A stretch of DNA of 64,000 bases from positions 897,798 through 961,797 of the forward strand of contig NZ_JACXZT010000019.1 in NCBI RefSeq assembly GCF_014779595.1, written 5' to 3'. Each line of letters begins with the position of its first letter. Positions within the stretch are counted from its first letter, which is position 1. The DNA is from Halomonas sp. ML-15 (GTDB taxonomy: Bacteria; Pseudomonadota; Gammaproteobacteria; Pseudomonadales; Halomonadaceae). Positions 11,901 through 20,786 of the stretch are shown in pieces. The notes below the pieces were generated by a model, which was not told the DNA's origin, did no database searches, and worked only from the letters and a program-made list of their open reading frames with translations. The translations under genes were made by a program, and so were the position numbers.

Positions 11901-12718
11901 GGATCGGCGAACTGCCAGACGGGCGGCTGCGGGTCGCCAGCCTGCTGCATGAGGGTAAGTCCTTCGGCCCGCTTACCGCGCATTGGCGGGCCAGTCCCGG
12001 ATCACTGCAGGTGGCACCCCTGGGCCTGACCCTGGGGCGCATCACGGCGCGCGGTGAGATCGACTGGGAAGCCTCTGGTGGCGCCAGCCTGACCCGCTCG
12101 CGACTGGCGCTGGATGGCGGGGACCTCGGGTCGGCCCTGGAGCGTCTCGATCAGCCTATCGCGATCAGTAATGCCAGCACTCGGGTGCGCTCACAGCTGG
12201 CTTGGCCGGGGGCACCCTGGCAATTTGGCCTCGACCGCTCGCGAGGCAGCCTGGATATCGATCTGCGTGACGGCCGCTTCCGCTACCTCGACTCGCCGTC
12301 GGCGCGGCTAGTAGGATTGCTCAATTTCGACAATTTGCTGCGCCGCCTGCGGCTCGACTTCTCCGATGTCACCGGCCAGGGCACGGCCTTCGACAGTGTT
12401 ATCGGTAGCGCGACCTTGTATGGTGGCATTCTGGAAACCCGTGGTCCGGTGGTGGTCGAAGCGCCGGCAACCCGCTTTACCCTCGATGGCCAGGTCGACC
12501 TGGCGCGGCGTGAACTCGATCAGCGCCTAGGGGTCACGGTACCAGTGAGCCAAAATCTCCCGCTGGCGGCGGTAGCTGCCGGCGCCCCGGTGATAGGCGG
12601 GGCACTGTTTATCGCACATCGTCTGTTCGGTGGAGCTATCGACCGGGCGACGCAGATTCATTACCGCGTGCAAGGTCCCTGGACCTCGCCGCAGATTTCC
12701 CTGGAAGGTGCCGAATGA
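8921..12718 (+). CDS. yhdP: YhdP family AsmA-like envelope protein
   Basis: A 1265-residue protein with one N-terminal membrane helix (about 10-32) followed by a very long, beta-rich periplasmic region of repeated AsmA/DUF3971-type strands. It ends in a hydrophobic segment ([21 protein letters not shown]) typical of YhdP. YhdP belongs to the bridge-like lipid-transfer proteins (with TamB and YdbH) that move phospholipids to the outer membrane in Escherichia coli. The length matches the family. The start is 3 bases after rng and the end overlaps tldD as ATGA, so it is translationally coupled on both sides. Confidence 0.92.
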   Translation: MSPLRLTLRWVLTLTAIGLALLAILVVALRLALGQVDLLRDNLETLLSARFNAEVSVSELRAGVNRLDPSAELRHLRIATRDGRDLPLLEVEHARLRLATGASLRDWVPVVEDARIREVTVHLYQTPERTWHWPEPAELPPEFQPDAAFDLERLDFWVGALLRQRVEAEQVRLVLHGLDRKLVLEAPSLLMTGDQRRTHIEGWLHVEGQESIALEAALEVQPGPRGLADFSAALQARMDVASLVELAEVLSRNDPIRLDEAEGKAELWGRWQAGALQDARLDLDVPHFILSNETSTLALDDIRARGQWLRDGPNGWQAWLSREPLADDDATHGPAIPEHWHLFGEGSDWWLNTSGFELDALAAWRNRVPLPEGLVRVLDTLDPQGRISGFGVGRRNGSWQARGALHEVAVSPWQNAPGGGPIDAWVEAEDLHGKVTFVGDLNTTLEFPELFGVPMQLDAARGVVHWDYRGERVYVDGQELEALWRGAQVQGGFDLALGGDEPGELGLDLAFRDVDAVETPLRDWLPVGVFGEALNDWLELGAAGRVTAGTLSLRQPLREGIEPDDIELELALELVDGYLPFVEEWPALDNVSGRLAMDGMRLEAWVDHAESLGVVASEGRVSLDDGTLTVLGDLAGSSDAVLSYLAALPFFDLDSSDFSGSGALAGDLALTLPLDDPEALRLDIEAEVDVPALVYVPLDIRMHNVNGALAYRHRDDQGGVDGVLGARVFGGPMRAVFDTRDQGIDFSGRALASGLLSWGGLDAAGPILDGVFPYTARLSLAEGASRFRFDSDLSGLAIRLPAPFGKPAESSAPLFVDADLESGVIEAELADRLRLRWREWGRSAQGQAWLEQWPAAPNWPDGSGWEIDWRTSRVDTQAWAEVLGGLGVDDLALGDGSPDQLRAVRVATPCLEVGQRCLGSVYASAYPWSGDDWRVDVDGSLLEGRIDYRPAGGGELDVALVRLNLDALMPEEADTEGLFDEVAVAPRPAAFPDWIGELPDGRLRVASLLHEGKSFGPLTAHWRASPGSLQVAPLGLTLGRITARGEIDWEASGGASLTRSRLALDGGDLGSALERLDQPIAISNASTRVRSQLAWPGAPWQFGLDRSRGSLDIDLRDGRFRYLDSPSARLVGLLNFDNLLRRLRLDFSDVTGQGTAFDSVIGSATLYGGILETRGPVVVEAPATRFTLDGQVDLARRELDQRLGVTVPVSQNLPLAAVAAGAPVIGGALFIAHRLFGGAIDRATQIHYRVQGPWTSPQISLEGAE

Positions 12719-14184
12719 ACCTACACTCCCGTGACCTGACGGCTCAGGATAAGCTCGATGGCGCCGTGGCGACGCTGCTGACCCCTGGTGGGCTGGATCT
12801 TGCTGGCCTCGACGCCGGCCTCGGCCATACGCTGGGCGTCGGTATCGACTACGCCGACCTCTATTTCCAACGCAGCTGGCATGAAAGCTGGGTGCTGGAG
12901 GATGGTGAGGTCAAGGAGGGCAGCTACAGCATCGATGGTGGCGTCGGCGTACGCGCCATGGCTGGCGAGAAGACCGGCTTTGCCTACTCCAACCAGATCA
13001 CCGCCGAAGCGCTGGCAGACACCGGCCGTACCGCCTCGGGCATTGCCCGCAGTGGCTCACGCTTGGCGTTGGCCCCGGCGCGGCTCGGCAAGGCCGACGA
13101 GCGCTATGTCGGCCTCGACCCGCTGGCGGGGCTTAGCGCCGCGGACAAGATCGCCATGCTCAAGGAGGCTGACCGTATTGCGCGGGCCGAGAACCCTGCG
13201 GTAAGCCAGGTCAGCGCTTCGCTGACCGGTCTCTATGAAGTGGTGCTGGTACGCGCCAGCGACGGCACCCTGGCCGCCGACGTGCGCCCGCTGGTGCGCT
13301 TCAACGTCAGTGTGATCGCGGTCAAGAACGGCCGCCGCGAGCGCGGTAGCGCCGGCGGCGGCGGACGCTATGCCATGGCGCGGCTGCGTGACGATGAGGC
13401 GCCGAGCCGCTTTGCCCGCGAGGCGGTACGCCAGGCGCTGGTCAACCTCGATGCGGTGGAGGCGCCGGCCGGACAGATGCCGGTGGTGCTGGGCGCCGGT
13501 TGGCCCGGGATCCTGCTGCACGAAGCCGTGGGGCACGGTCTGGAGGGCGACTTCAACCGCAAGGGCAGCTCCGCCTTCGCCGGGCGCATGGGCCAGCGGG
13601 TGGCGTCCAAGGGCGTCACCGTGGTTGATGACGCCACCCTGGCGGATCGCCGCGGCTCGCTGTCGATCGACGACGAGGGCACCCCCGGGGCCTATACGCC
13701 GCTGATCGAGGACGGCATTCTGACTGGCTATATGCAGGACAAGCTCAACGCCAGGCTGATGGGCATGGCGCCTACCGGCAATGCGCGCCGTGAGTCCTAT
13801 GCGCATATGCCGATGCCGCGCATGACCAATACCTACATGCTGGCCGGCCAGGACGATCCTGCCGACATCATCAAGAGCGTCAAACGCGGCCTCTACGCGG
13901 TGAGTTTTGGCGGCGGCCAAGTGGATATCACCTCGGGCAAGTTCGTGTTTTCGGCCAGCGAGGCCTACCTGATCGAAGATGGCAAGATCACCGCCCCGGT
14001 CAAGGGCGCGACCCTGATCGGCAACGGCCCCGAGGCGATGGGCCAGGTGTCGATGATCGGCCATGACATGGACCTCGACACCGGGGTGGGGGTATGCGGC
14101 AAGGAGGGCCAGGGCGTGCCGGTAGGCGTTGGCCAGCCGACGCTCAAGCTCGACGAGCTCACGGTGGGCGGCACGGCGTCGTGA
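12715..14184 (+). CDS. tldD: Metalloprotease TldD
   Basis: TldD forms a heterodimer with PmbA (TldE) and cleaves unfolded peptides, such as microcin B17 precursor or the CcdA antitoxin in E. coli. The 489 residues are full length and carry the zinc-binding motif HEAVGH at 269-274, followed by the conserved [14 protein letters not shown] stretch. It overlaps the end of yhdP by 4 bases. Its partner pmbA is nearby at 14902, separated by darP on the opposite strand and a REP cluster. The acceptor substrate in this organism is unknown. Confidence 0.97.
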   Translation: MNLHSRDLTAQDKLDGAVATLLTPGGLDLAGLDAGLGHTLGVGIDYADLYFQRSWHESWVLEDGEVKEGSYSIDGGVGVRAMAGEKTGFAYSNQITAEALADTGRTASGIARSGSRLALAPARLGKADERYVGLDPLAGLSAADKIAMLKEADRIARAENPAVSQVSASLTGLYEVVLVRASDGTLAADVRPLVRFNVSVIAVKNGRRERGSAGGGGRYAMARLRDDEAPSRFAREAVRQALVNLDAVEAPAGQMPVVLGAGWPGILLHEAVGHGLEGDFNRKGSSAFAGRMGQRVASKGVTVVDDATLADRRGSLSIDDEGTPGAYTPLIEDGILTGYMQDKLNARLMGMAPTGNARRESYAHMPMPRMTNTYMLAGQDDPADIIKSVKRGLYAVSFGGGQVDITSGKFVFSASEAYLIEDGKITAPVKGATLIGNGPEAMGQVSMIGHDMDLDTGVGVCGKEGQGVPVGVGQPTLKLDELTVGGTAS

Positions 14185-14194
14185 GCAGGGGCCT

Positions 14195-14226
14195 GCATGC
14201 CAGCCACTGCGGTGAACCTGGCATGC
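14195..14226 (+). other. Inverted repeat downstream of tldD
   Basis: A 9-bp inverted repeat, GCATGCCAG (14195-14203) and CTGGCATGC (14218-14226), with a 14-base loop, just after the tldD stop. It is followed by TTGTCG rather than a proper T-run. It may be a weak terminator or a part of the adjoining REP cluster. Confidence 0.4.
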
Positions 14227-14229
14227 TTG

Positions 14230-14251
14230 TCGCGGCTGAAGCCGCCCCCAC
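14230..14251 (-). repeat. REP element, reverse orientation
   Basis: Read on the minus strand this 22-base unit begins GTGGGGGCGGCTTCAGCCGC. It is a REP-type short palindrome with a GTGG head and a GCGGCT/AGCCGC stem. It pairs with the forward unit at 14269-14309 as a convergent REP doublet between tldD and darP. Confidence 0.7.
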
Positions 14252-14268
14252 GTTGGCCTTGGTGGCAC

Positions 14269-14309
14269 TGTAGGAGCGACTTCAGTCGCGATGCAGCGCG
14301 CAGCGCTGC
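14269..14309 (+). repeat. REP element, GTAG head (copy 1)
   Basis: A 41-base unit with a GTAG tetranucleotide head and a GCGACT-TC-AGTCGC stem (GTAGGAGCGACTTCAGTCGC from 14270), followed by a second small palindrome, CAGCGCGCAGCGCTG. The same 41 bases occur at 27726-27766 without a mismatch. GTAG-headed REPs are typical substrates of RAYT (TnpA-REP) transposases; no such gene is in this window. Confidence 0.8.
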
Positions 14310-14328
14310 CACGATGAGGGGCAGGGCG

Positions 14329-14835
14329 CTATAGGCTCGCGGTATCGCGAATCAGCCGGAACAGCTTGCGAGAGCTGGTTGGCGGTTTACCTTGGGAGCG
14401 CTCGCGCTGGGCGTTGCGAATCAGCTGGCGCAGTGCCTGGCGGTCGACGTCCGGGAATTCGACGATAAAGGCTTCGACGGCGTCGTCGCCTTGCTCGATC
14501 AGCCGCTCGCGCCACTTCTCCAGGCGGTGGAAGGCGTGGTCGCGCTGCAGCGTTTCCTGCTCGAACTGGTCGAAGGCGGCCTGGATCGCCGCCATGTCCT
14601 CCCGGCGCATGACCTTGCCGACATACTGCATGTGGCGGCGGCGGCCTTCATGGGAGCGAATGCGCCCGGTCTCCTCGACCGCGGCGAGCATCTCGTCGGA
14701 GAGCGGCAGCCGGGCTCGCTCGGCGTCGGAGAGGGCGATGATTTTTTCGCCTAGCGCCTGCAGGGCCTGCATCTCCTGCTTGCGCTGGGTCTTGCTCTGC
14801 CAACCGTCTTGGTTGGCGGGGGAATCGAATGACAT
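14329..14835 (-). CDS. darP: Ribosome biogenesis factor DarP (YjgA, DUF615)
   Basis: A 168-residue, charged, all-helical protein matching the DUF615/YjgA family, which binds late 50S ribosome assembly intermediates. Family hallmarks are the SKTQRKQEMQALQALGE N-terminal segment, the RRRHMQYVGKVMR block and the C-terminal arginine-rich KLFRLIRD tail. On the minus strand an extended -10 (TGG followed by TATACT, 14872-14867) lies upstream, inside the 66-base divergent gap to pmbA. No strong Shine-Dalgarno sequence is visible. Confidence 0.93.
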   Translation of the reverse strand: MSFDSPANQDGWQSKTQRKQEMQALQALGEKIIALSDAERARLPLSDEMLAAVEETGRIRSHEGRRRHMQYVGKVMRREDMAAIQAAFDQFEQETLQRDHAFHRLEKWRERLIEQGDDAVEAFIVEFPDVDRQALRQLIRNAQRERSQGKPPTSSRKLFRLIRDTASL

Positions 14836-14901
14836 GCCATTACCATCAGCATTGGGGTGTGCGGCGAGTATACCAGCCAGCCCCAGTCAAGGAGACACGA
14901 G

Positions 14902-16242
14902 ATGACACAGGCTTTTGATGCCGTTGCACAGCAGACGTTGCTTGAGGCGCGAGTGACCACGGCACTGGATCAGGCGCGCAAGCTGGGCGCCGATGCCTGC
15001 GAGGTGGGCGCCAGCGTCGATCAGGGGATCGGCATCAGTGTGCGCATGGGTGAGGTGGAAAGTGTCGAGCTATCTCGTGACCAGGGTATTGCGGTGACGG
15101 TGTTCGTGGGCAATCGCAAGGGCAGCGCCTCATCGTCGGATGCCGGCGAGGCGTCGATCAAGGCCGCGGTGGAGAAGGCCATCGGCATCGCCCGTCATAC
15201 CGGCGAGGACCCGCATGCCGGCCTGGCGCCGGCCGAACTGATGGCCACCGAGCTGCCCGATCTCGAAGTGCACCACCCCTGGCGGTTGAGCACCGATGAG
15301 GCCATCGAACTGGCGTTGGCCTGCGAGTCTGCCGGGCGCGCTGTGGCAGGCATTACCAACTCCGATGGTGCCAGTCTATCCAGCGGCGAGGGGGTGCGGG
15401 TGTACGGCAACAGCCACGGCTTTCTCGGCAGTCTGCGCGGCAGCCGCCATTCGCTGTCGTGCATGCTGATCGCCGAGGATGCTGGCGGCATGCAGCGCGA
15501 CTATGAGTATACCAGCGAGCGCGATCCGGCCCGGTTGGTGGCCGCGGAGACGATCGGCCGTCAGGCCGCCGACAAGACGCTGCGCCGGCTGGGCGCCAAG
15601 CGTCCCACCACCGGGCGTTTCCCGGTCCTGTTCGACCCCCAGTTGTCGGCTGGACTGATCGGCCATCTGATGAGTGCCATTGCCGGCGGTGCGCTCTATC
15701 GCGATGCCTCCTTCCTCTGCGGGCGGCTCGGTGAGACGCTTTTCCCGGCCTGGTTCACCCTCGTCGAGAGACCGCTGGAGGTCGCCGCATCAGCCAGTGC
15801 GCCATTCGACAACGACGGCGTCTATACCCGCGACAACGTGTTTATCGACCAGGGGCGGCTGGCCAGCTATATGCTCTCCGCCTACAGTGCGCGGCGGCTC
15901 GGCATGCAGAGTACCGGCAACGCCGGGGGGGCTCGCAATCTGCGGCTCCAGGCGCCGCTCACGCCATACGCCTCGCTCCTCGAGCAGCTGGGTACCGGAG
16001 TGCTGGTCACCGAGTTGATGGGGCAGGGTGTCAACGGCGTGACTGGCGACTACTCGCGCGGGGCGGCCGGATTCTGGGTCGAGAACGGCGTCATCCAGTA
16101 TCCCGTCGAGGAGTTCACCATCGCCGGAAATCTCGAGCAGATGTTCCGCGGCCTGGTGGCGGTGGGCGATGACGTGGATACTCGTGGCAGCGTGCACAGC
16201 GGCAGCTGGTTGATCGATGAGATGATGGTGGCGGGCAGTTGA
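14902..16242 (+). CDS. pmbA: Metalloprotease subunit PmbA (TldE)
   Basis: The partner of TldD in the TldD/TldE protease that matures microcin-like peptides. The 446 residues follow the PmbA/TldE pattern: an N-terminal domain with VSVRMGEVESVELSRDQGI-type strands and a C-terminal domain ending in the conserved EFTIAGNLEQMFRGLVAVGDDVD block. Unlike TldD it has no HExxxH motif, as expected for the non-catalytic subunit. The ATG at 14902 has AAGGAG (14889-14894); an in-frame ATG at 14857 has none. Confidence 0.96.
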   Translation: MTQAFDAVAQQTLLEARVTTALDQARKLGADACEVGASVDQGIGISVRMGEVESVELSRDQGIAVTVFVGNRKGSASSSDAGEASIKAAVEKAIGIARHTGEDPHAGLAPAELMATELPDLEVHHPWRLSTDEAIELALACESAGRAVAGITNSDGASLSSGEGVRVYGNSHGFLGSLRGSRHSLSCMLIAEDAGGMQRDYEYTSERDPARLVAAETIGRQAADKTLRRLGAKRPTTGRFPVLFDPQLSAGLIGHLMSAIAGGALYRDASFLCGRLGETLFPAWFTLVERPLEVAASASAPFDNDGVYTRDNVFIDQGRLASYMLSAYSARRLGMQSTGNAGGARNLRLQAPLTPYASLLEQLGTGVLVTELMGQGVNGVTGDYSRGAAGFWVENGVIQYPVEEFTIAGNLEQMFRGLVAVGDDVDTRGSVHSGSWLIDEMMVAGS

Positions 16243-16256
16243 GGCTTGGGCTGAGG

Positions 16257-16526
16257 CTACTCGCCCTCCTCGAAGCGTGATTCGAACAGCGCACTGAGGG
16301 CGTCGAGCGCGGCCTCGGCGTCCTCGCCCTCGGCGTGAATGGTAAGCACGCTGCCACAGGGCGCGGCGAGCATCAGCAGCGACATGATATTAGCCGCGTC
16401 GGCGTCGCGTTCGGCGTGTTGAACCCTGATGCTGGCGTTGAACGGCTGACAGCACTGCACCAGCCGCGTGGCCGCGCGAGCGTGCAGGCCACGCTTGTTG
16501 GTCAGGGTCAGTTCACGGCTTGGCAT
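16257..16526 (-). CDS. ptsO: Phosphocarrier protein NPr
   Basis: The HPr-like phosphocarrier of the nitrogen-related PTS, which passes phosphate from EI-Ntr (PtsP) to EIIA-Ntr (PtsN). The 89 residues include the phosphorylated His15 in KRGLHARAAT and the NIMSLLML block around Ser49. The ATG at 16526 gives the family start and lies 4 bases after the rapZ stop; the longer frame reads back into rapZ. It is the last gene of the rpoN-hpf-ptsN-rapZ-ptsO cluster. PtsP is not in this window. Confidence 0.95.
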   Translation of the reverse strand: MPSRELTLTNKRGLHARAATRLVQCCQPFNASIRVQHAERDADAANIMSLLMLAAPCGSVLTIHAEGEDAEAALDALSALFESRFEEGE

Positions 16527-16530
16527 CGGG

Positions 16531-17454
16531 TCAACATCCTTGTGGCGTGATGGCAGGTGCGCTGTCCTTGGCAGTTGGTTGGGTGATCGCGGTATGAATG
16601 CCCAGCTCGCGGTGGCGCAAGCGTACATCGGGATAGCTGGTTGCAAACTCGGTGGCTAGCCGTTCGACCAGATAGACCGAGCGGTGCTGGCCGCCGGTGC
16701 AGCCGATGGCCACGGTGACGTAGCTGCGATGGCTGGCCTGGTAAGCCGGCAGCCAGCGAGTCAGCCAGCCGCGGATGTCTTCGGCCATGTCACCGACGTC
16801 GGGATAGCTCTCGAGAAACGCAACGATCTCGGCGTCGCGGCCATTGAATGAGCGCAGCCGGGGATCCCAGTAGGGGTTGGGCAGGCAGCGGGCGTCAAAC
16901 ACGGTGTCGGCGTCCAGCGGTACGCCGCGCTTGAAGCCGAATGACTCGAAGGTCAGGGTAAGCTGCTTGCCGACGTGCTGGGCGACCTGCTCGGCAATGC
17001 GGCCACGCAGATCGTGGACTGATAGCCGGGTGGTGTCGATGGTCAGGTCGGCCAGATCGCGAATCTCCGCCAGGGCGCTCTCCTCGGAGTCGATCGCTTC
17101 GGCCAGGGTGCGATTACTGTCGCGCGTCAGAGGGTGACGACGGCGGGTCGCAGAGTAGCGCTCTAGCAAAATCTTGGCGTCGGCGGTGAGGTAAACGACC
17201 TGACAGTCGACACCGCGCTGGCGGACCTCATCGAGCAGGCTCGGGAAGCGCTCCAGTGCGTCCGGCAGGTTACGCGCGTCGATGCTGACGGCGATCGACG
17301 CGCGGCGCGGCTCGCCAGCGTGCAGCTCGTCAACCAGTGAGCCGAGCAGCACCGCCGGAAGGTTGTCGATGGCGTAGAAGCCCAGGTCTTCGAGGGCCTG
17401 CAGGGCAATCGACTTACCGGAGCCGGAACGGCCGCTGATGATGACGAGCTGCAT
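16531..17454 (-). CDS. rapZ: RNase adapter protein RapZ
   Basis: A nucleotide-binding protein that in E. coli delivers the small RNA GlmZ to RNase E and so controls glucosamine-6-phosphate synthesis. The 307 residues carry a Walker A motif, GRSGSGKS (8-15), and a C-terminal RNA-binding domain with the GCTGGQHRSV motif. The protein is about 20 residues longer than the E. coli form because of a C-terminal extension. AGGAG precedes the ATG. No GlmY/GlmZ-like RNA was recognised in this window, so the target here is unknown. Confidence 0.95.
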   Translation of the reverse strand: MQLVIISGRSGSGKSIALQALEDLGFYAIDNLPAVLLGSLVDELHAGEPRRASIAVSIDARNLPDALERFPSLLDEVRQRGVDCQVVYLTADAKILLERYSATRRRHPLTRDSNRTLAEAIDSEESALAEIRDLADLTIDTTRLSVHDLRGRIAEQVAQHVGKQLTLTFESFGFKRGVPLDADTVFDARCLPNPYWDPRLRSFNGRDAEIVAFLESYPDVGDMAEDIRGWLTRWLPAYQASHRSYVTVAIGCTGGQHRSVYLVERLATEFATSYPDVRLRHRELGIHTAITQPTAKDSAPAITPQGC

Positions 17455-17544
17455 GCTGCTCTCCTGCGTGAAAACGTGCCGCCGACACGCGTGGAGCGTA
17501 CCGCTGCCCCGATCAGCAACCGGGCGCGAGAGGTGCCGGGGGGG

Positions 17545-18009
17545 CTAGGTCTGACGGTCGATAGCGTCCATCAGGGTATCATGAAGCTCACGCTGACTCT
17601 CGCAGCGGCGCAGACGCGTTCGGGTATCGGCGTCGTTCATCACACCGGCGACTTCGGCGAGCAGCGCGAGATGGGTGTCGTCGGCCTCCTCGGGTACTAG
17701 CAGCACGAACACCAGATCCACCGGGTCGCCGTCGATGGCATCGAAGTCTACCGCCTCGCTGAGCTTGAGAAAGCCGGCCAGCGGCGTCTTGCAGTGAGGG
17801 CTGCGGGCATGGGGGATGGCCACTCCATTGCCGATGCCGGTACTGCCCAGCCGCTCACGACCGATCAGCCGGCTGAAGACTTCCTGGCTGTCGAGGCTCG
17901 GGGTGTTCTGGGCGATGAAGGTGCTGAAGAATTCCAGCACCCGTTTCTTGCTCCCCCCGGGGACGCCAAACAGGGCGCGCTCGGGGGGCAGGATGGTTTG
18001 CAGAGTCAT
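17545..18009 (-). CDS. ptsN: Nitrogen-regulatory PTS enzyme IIA (EIIA-Ntr)
   Basis: A regulatory phosphoacceptor of PTS-Ntr that affects potassium transport, sigma-54 functions and envelope stress in relatives. The 154 residues match PTS_IIA fold type 2, with the phosphorylated His67 in IPHARS. The ATG at 18009 (MTLQTILPPE) is chosen. A GTG six codons upstream has AAGG at usable spacing and cannot be excluded. The gene starts 7 bases after the hpf stop and is followed by rapZ. Confidence 0.94.
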   Translation of the reverse strand: MTLQTILPPERALFGVPGGSKKRVLEFFSTFIAQNTPSLDSQEVFSRLIGRERLGSTGIGNGVAIPHARSPHCKTPLAGFLKLSEAVDFDAIDGDPVDLVFVLLVPEEADDTHLALLAEVAGVMNDADTRTRLRRCESQRELHDTLMDAIDRQT

Positions 18010-18016
18010 GGAGAAA

Positions 18017-18325
18017 TCAGCGGACACCGGCGCCTTGGGCGCGGGCCTGAGCTTTTTCCTTGTGTTTGACCAGTTGGCGGTCGAGTTTGTCGGCCAAGGC
18101 ATCGATAGCGGCATACATATCCACGTCTTGCGCGTCGGCGTGGATGTCGGCACCTGCGGCGTGCAGGGTGCAGGCAGCCTGCTGGCGTTCCTTTTCGATG
18201 GAAAGCGTGACCTGGACGGTGGTGATGTTGTCGTAATGTCGTTCGAGACGAGCGAGCTTCTCGTCGACATAATCACGTAGCGATTCGGTCAGTTCAACAT
18301 GGTGTCCGGTGATGTTGACTTGCAT
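18017..18325 (-). CDS. hpf: Ribosome hibernation promoting factor (short HPF)
   Basis: A 102-residue short-type HPF that blocks the decoding centre and promotes 100S or 70S hibernating ribosomes in stationary phase. It starts MQVNITGHHVELTESLRDYV and keeps the beta-alpha-beta-beta-beta-alpha pattern, without the long C-terminal dimerisation domain of long HPF. AAGGAG is well placed. Upstream, on the minus strand, TACAAT (18362-18357) is a likely -10 with no clear -35. It follows rpoN in the same direction. Confidence 0.95.
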   Translation of the reverse strand: MQVNITGHHVELTESLRDYVDEKLARLERHYDNITTVQVTLSIEKERQQAACTLHAAGADIHADAQDVDMYAAIDALADKLDRQLVKHKEKAQARAQGAGVR

Positions 18326-18436
18326 GGCACGCTCCTTTCCAGCGGGTGTCGCTTCGATTGTAACCCTTTTTCTGGCGCTGCATACCCCCCGTCTCCGGAG
18401 ATTTCGATGGTGCGGGGAATGTCAGAATTTCTCTTG

Positions 18437-19849
18437 TCAGGACAAACGCTTGCGTTCACTGGAGGGTGGGATGCCCATGGCCTCGCGGTACTTCGCCACG
18501 GTACGTCGAGCCACCTTGATACCGCTGTCGGCGAGCAGGTCGACCAGTTTGCTGTCGGACAGCGGCTTGCGCGACGGTTCCTCGCCGATCAGCTTCTTGA
18601 GGCGTGCGCGGATTGCCGTGCTCGAGTGGGCCTCGCCATCGCCGACGCCGCCCACGTGGCTGGAGAAGAAATACTTCAGCTCGAAGACGCCGCGCGGGGT
18701 ATGAATGAATTTCTGAGTGGTGACCCGCGAGATGGTCGATTCGTGCATTTCCACCGCCTGGGCGATATCGGCCAGGATCAATGGCTTCATGGCTTCCTCG
18801 CCCTGCTCGAGGAAGTCGAACTGGCGTGCCATGATTTCACGACCGACGCGCAGCAAAGTGTCATTACGGCTCGAGAGGCTCTTGATCAGCCAGCGCGCCT
18901 CCTGCAGGTGCTGCTTCATGAATGCGTTGTCGTCGCTCTTGTCGGCGCGCTTGATCAGCGCCGCATAGTCGGGCTGGATGCGCATCCGGGGCAGCGCCTC
19001 GGGGTTCAGCTCGATACGCCAGCCAGCCTGGCTGTAACGTGCAATCAGGTCGGGAATCACATAGTCGTTGCCGCTGTCGCTGAAGGCCTGGCCGGGGCGC
19101 GGGTCGAGGCTGCGTACCACAGCGATGACGTGGTCGAGCTGATCGTCGTCGAGGCGCAAGCGGCGTTTGAGCAGTTTGCGGTCGTCGGCGGCCAGGGCTT
19201 CCAGGAACTGCCGCACCAGGCGTTTGGCCTGGGGCAGCAGTGGGGTGTCGTCGGGCAGTACGCCGAGCTGCAGCATCAGGCATTCACGCAGGTCGCGGGC
19301 GCAGACGCCGGTGGGTTCGAACTGCTGCAGGCGCAGTAGTACCTGCTCGACTTCGCTGCTCTTGAGCGCGCTGAGGCCTTGGTCGCGCAGCCCGCCGGTG
19401 AGTTCGTCGAGGCTGGCCGCCAGGTAGCCATTGTCGTCGACGGCGTCGATCAGGCTCTCGGCGATAATGCGCTCACGGTCGACCAGGTCGGTCATCGCCA
19501 GTTGCCAGGCGAGGTGGTCGTGCAGGCTCTCGCCGCTGGCGTTGCGCTCGAAATCGGGCGCCTCTCCGCTACCGCTGGGGGCCATATCCTGATAGGTGTC
19601 CGACCAGTCGCTGTCGACCGCCAGTTCGTCGGGGATCTCGTTCGACCAGTCGTCCTCCTTGGCCTCGGCCACCTCCTGCTCGCCGAAGGCATCGTCGAGC
19701 TCGAGCATGGGGTTGGACTCGAGCGCCTGTTGGATCTCCTGGCGCAGGTCGAGGGTCGAGAGCTGCAGCAGGGCAATCGCCTGCTGCAGTTGTGGGGTCA
19801 TCGTCAGGTGGGTACCGACGCGCAGTTGCAACGAGGGTTTCATGGCCAT
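18437..19849 (-). CDS. rpoN: RNA polymerase sigma-54 factor
   Basis: Sigma-54 directs RNA polymerase to -24/-12 promoters that need enhancer-binding activators. The 470 residues contain region I (LQLRVGTHLTMTPQLQQAIALLQLS, about 7-31), the acidic region II (about 55-105), the core-binding domain, and the C-terminal DNA-binding part with the RpoN box ARRTVAKYRE near the end. Two ATGs (19849 and 19843) are possible; the second gives the more usual MKPSLQL start. No strong Shine-Dalgarno sequence is seen. A sigma-54-like promoter lies about 100 bases upstream. Confidence 0.97.
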   Translation of the reverse strand: MAMKPSLQLRVGTHLTMTPQLQQAIALLQLSTLDLRQEIQQALESNPMLELDDAFGEQEVAEAKEDDWSNEIPDELAVDSDWSDTYQDMAPSGSGEAPDFERNASGESLHDHLAWQLAMTDLVDRERIIAESLIDAVDDNGYLAASLDELTGGLRDQGLSALKSSEVEQVLLRLQQFEPTGVCARDLRECLMLQLGVLPDDTPLLPQAKRLVRQFLEALAADDRKLLKRRLRLDDDQLDHVIAVVRSLDPRPGQAFSDSGNDYVIPDLIARYSQAGWRIELNPEALPRMRIQPDYAALIKRADKSDDNAFMKQHLQEARWLIKSLSSRNDTLLRVGREIMARQFDFLEQGEEAMKPLILADIAQAVEMHESTISRVTTQKFIHTPRGVFELKYFFSSHVGGVGDGEAHSSTAIRARLKKLIGEEPSRKPLSDSKLVDLLADSGIKVARRTVAKYREAMGIPPSSERKRLS

Positions 19850-19950
19850 GAGAGAGACGGCTTCGCTGACAAGTGAAGGATCACGTTATCCCGCGGTGCG
19901 ACCCCTTGCAAGCGGATTGATATGAAATCTCTGCAATAAGCATGCCATAC

Positions 19951-19973
19951 GCAATCGGTGTGCCAGTTGTCAA
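19951..19973 (-). promoter_or_regulatory. Candidate rpoN promoter with overlapping sigma-70 and sigma-54 elements
   Basis: On the minus strand TGGCAC (19965-19960), five bases, then TTGC (19954-19951) matches the sigma-54 -24/-12 core. A perfect sigma-70 -35 box, TTGACA (19973-19968), overlaps just upstream, with a possible -10 TATGGC 18 bases on. The site is about 100 bases upstream of the rpoN start, in the 163-base gap after lptB. Confidence 0.55.
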
Positions 19974-20012
19974 GCTCCTGGCGTGTTTTCATGGGCTTGG
20001 GGCAGGGTATTC

Positions 20013-20738
20013 TTAGAGTCGGAAGTCCTCGCCGAGATAGACGTCGCGGACCCGCTGGCTGGCCAGGACCTCGGCGGCAGTGCCCTCGGCGATGATCTGA
20101 CCATCGCCAACGATATAGGCGCGGTCACAGATATCCAGGGTCTCGCGCACATTGTGGTCGGTGATCAGTACCCCGATATCGCGCGCCTTGAGCTGGCGAA
20201 TAATGCCTTTTATCTCACCCACAGAGATTGGGTCGACCCCGGCAAAAGGCTCATCGAGCAGAATGAAAGCCGGCTCGGTGGCCAGTGCCCTGGCGATCTC
20301 CACACGCCGACGTTCGCCGCCCGACAGACTCATCCCCATGTTGTCGCGGATATGGGTGACATGGAACTCCTCGAGCAGCTGTTCGAGGCGCGCCTGACGC
20401 CCGCTGCGGTCGAGGTCCTTGCGGGTCTCGAGGATTGCCATGATGTTATCCGCCACCGACAGCTTGCGAAACACCGAGGCTTCCTGGGGCAGGTAGCCGA
20501 GCCCGGCCTGGGCGCGTTCGTGCATGGCGGCCCGCGAGAGGTCGCGGTCGTCGATGAAGACCTCGCCGGCGTCGGCCTTGACCAGACCAACAATCATGTA
20601 GAACGAGGTGGTCTTGCCGGCACCATTGGGGCCGAGCAGTCCAACGATGCTGCCCTGCTCGATGGTCAGGCTGATGTCGTGCACCACCCGGCGGCGCTTG
20701 TAGCTCTTGGCCAGGTGTTTGGCGCGAAGGGTCGTCAT
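20013..20738 (-). CDS. lptB: LPS export ABC transporter ATP-binding protein LptB
   Basis: The cytoplasmic ATPase that, with LptF and LptG, extracts LPS from the inner membrane and pushes it along the Lpt bridge. The 241 residues have Walker A (GPNGAGKTT, about 35-43), the signature SGGERRR and Walker B with the catalytic Glu ([12 protein letters not shown]). AAGG precedes the ATG. The order kdsD-kdsC-lptC-lptA-lptB-rpoN is standard; lptF and lptG are not in this window. Confidence 0.97.
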   Translation of the reverse strand: MTTLRAKHLAKSYKRRRVVHDISLTIEQGSIVGLLGPNGAGKTTSFYMIVGLVKADAGEVFIDDRDLSRAAMHERAQAGLGYLPQEASVFRKLSVADNIMAILETRKDLDRSGRQARLEQLLEEFHVTHIRDNMGMSLSGGERRRVEIARALATEPAFILLDEPFAGVDPISVGEIKGIIRQLKARDIGVLITDHNVRETLDICDRAYIVGDGQIIAEGTAAEVLASQRVRDVYLGEDFRL

Positions 20739-20786
20739 GCGCTTGCCTTGTGTGAAAAAGTGTAAAAACGAAGCGTCGCGGACGAA

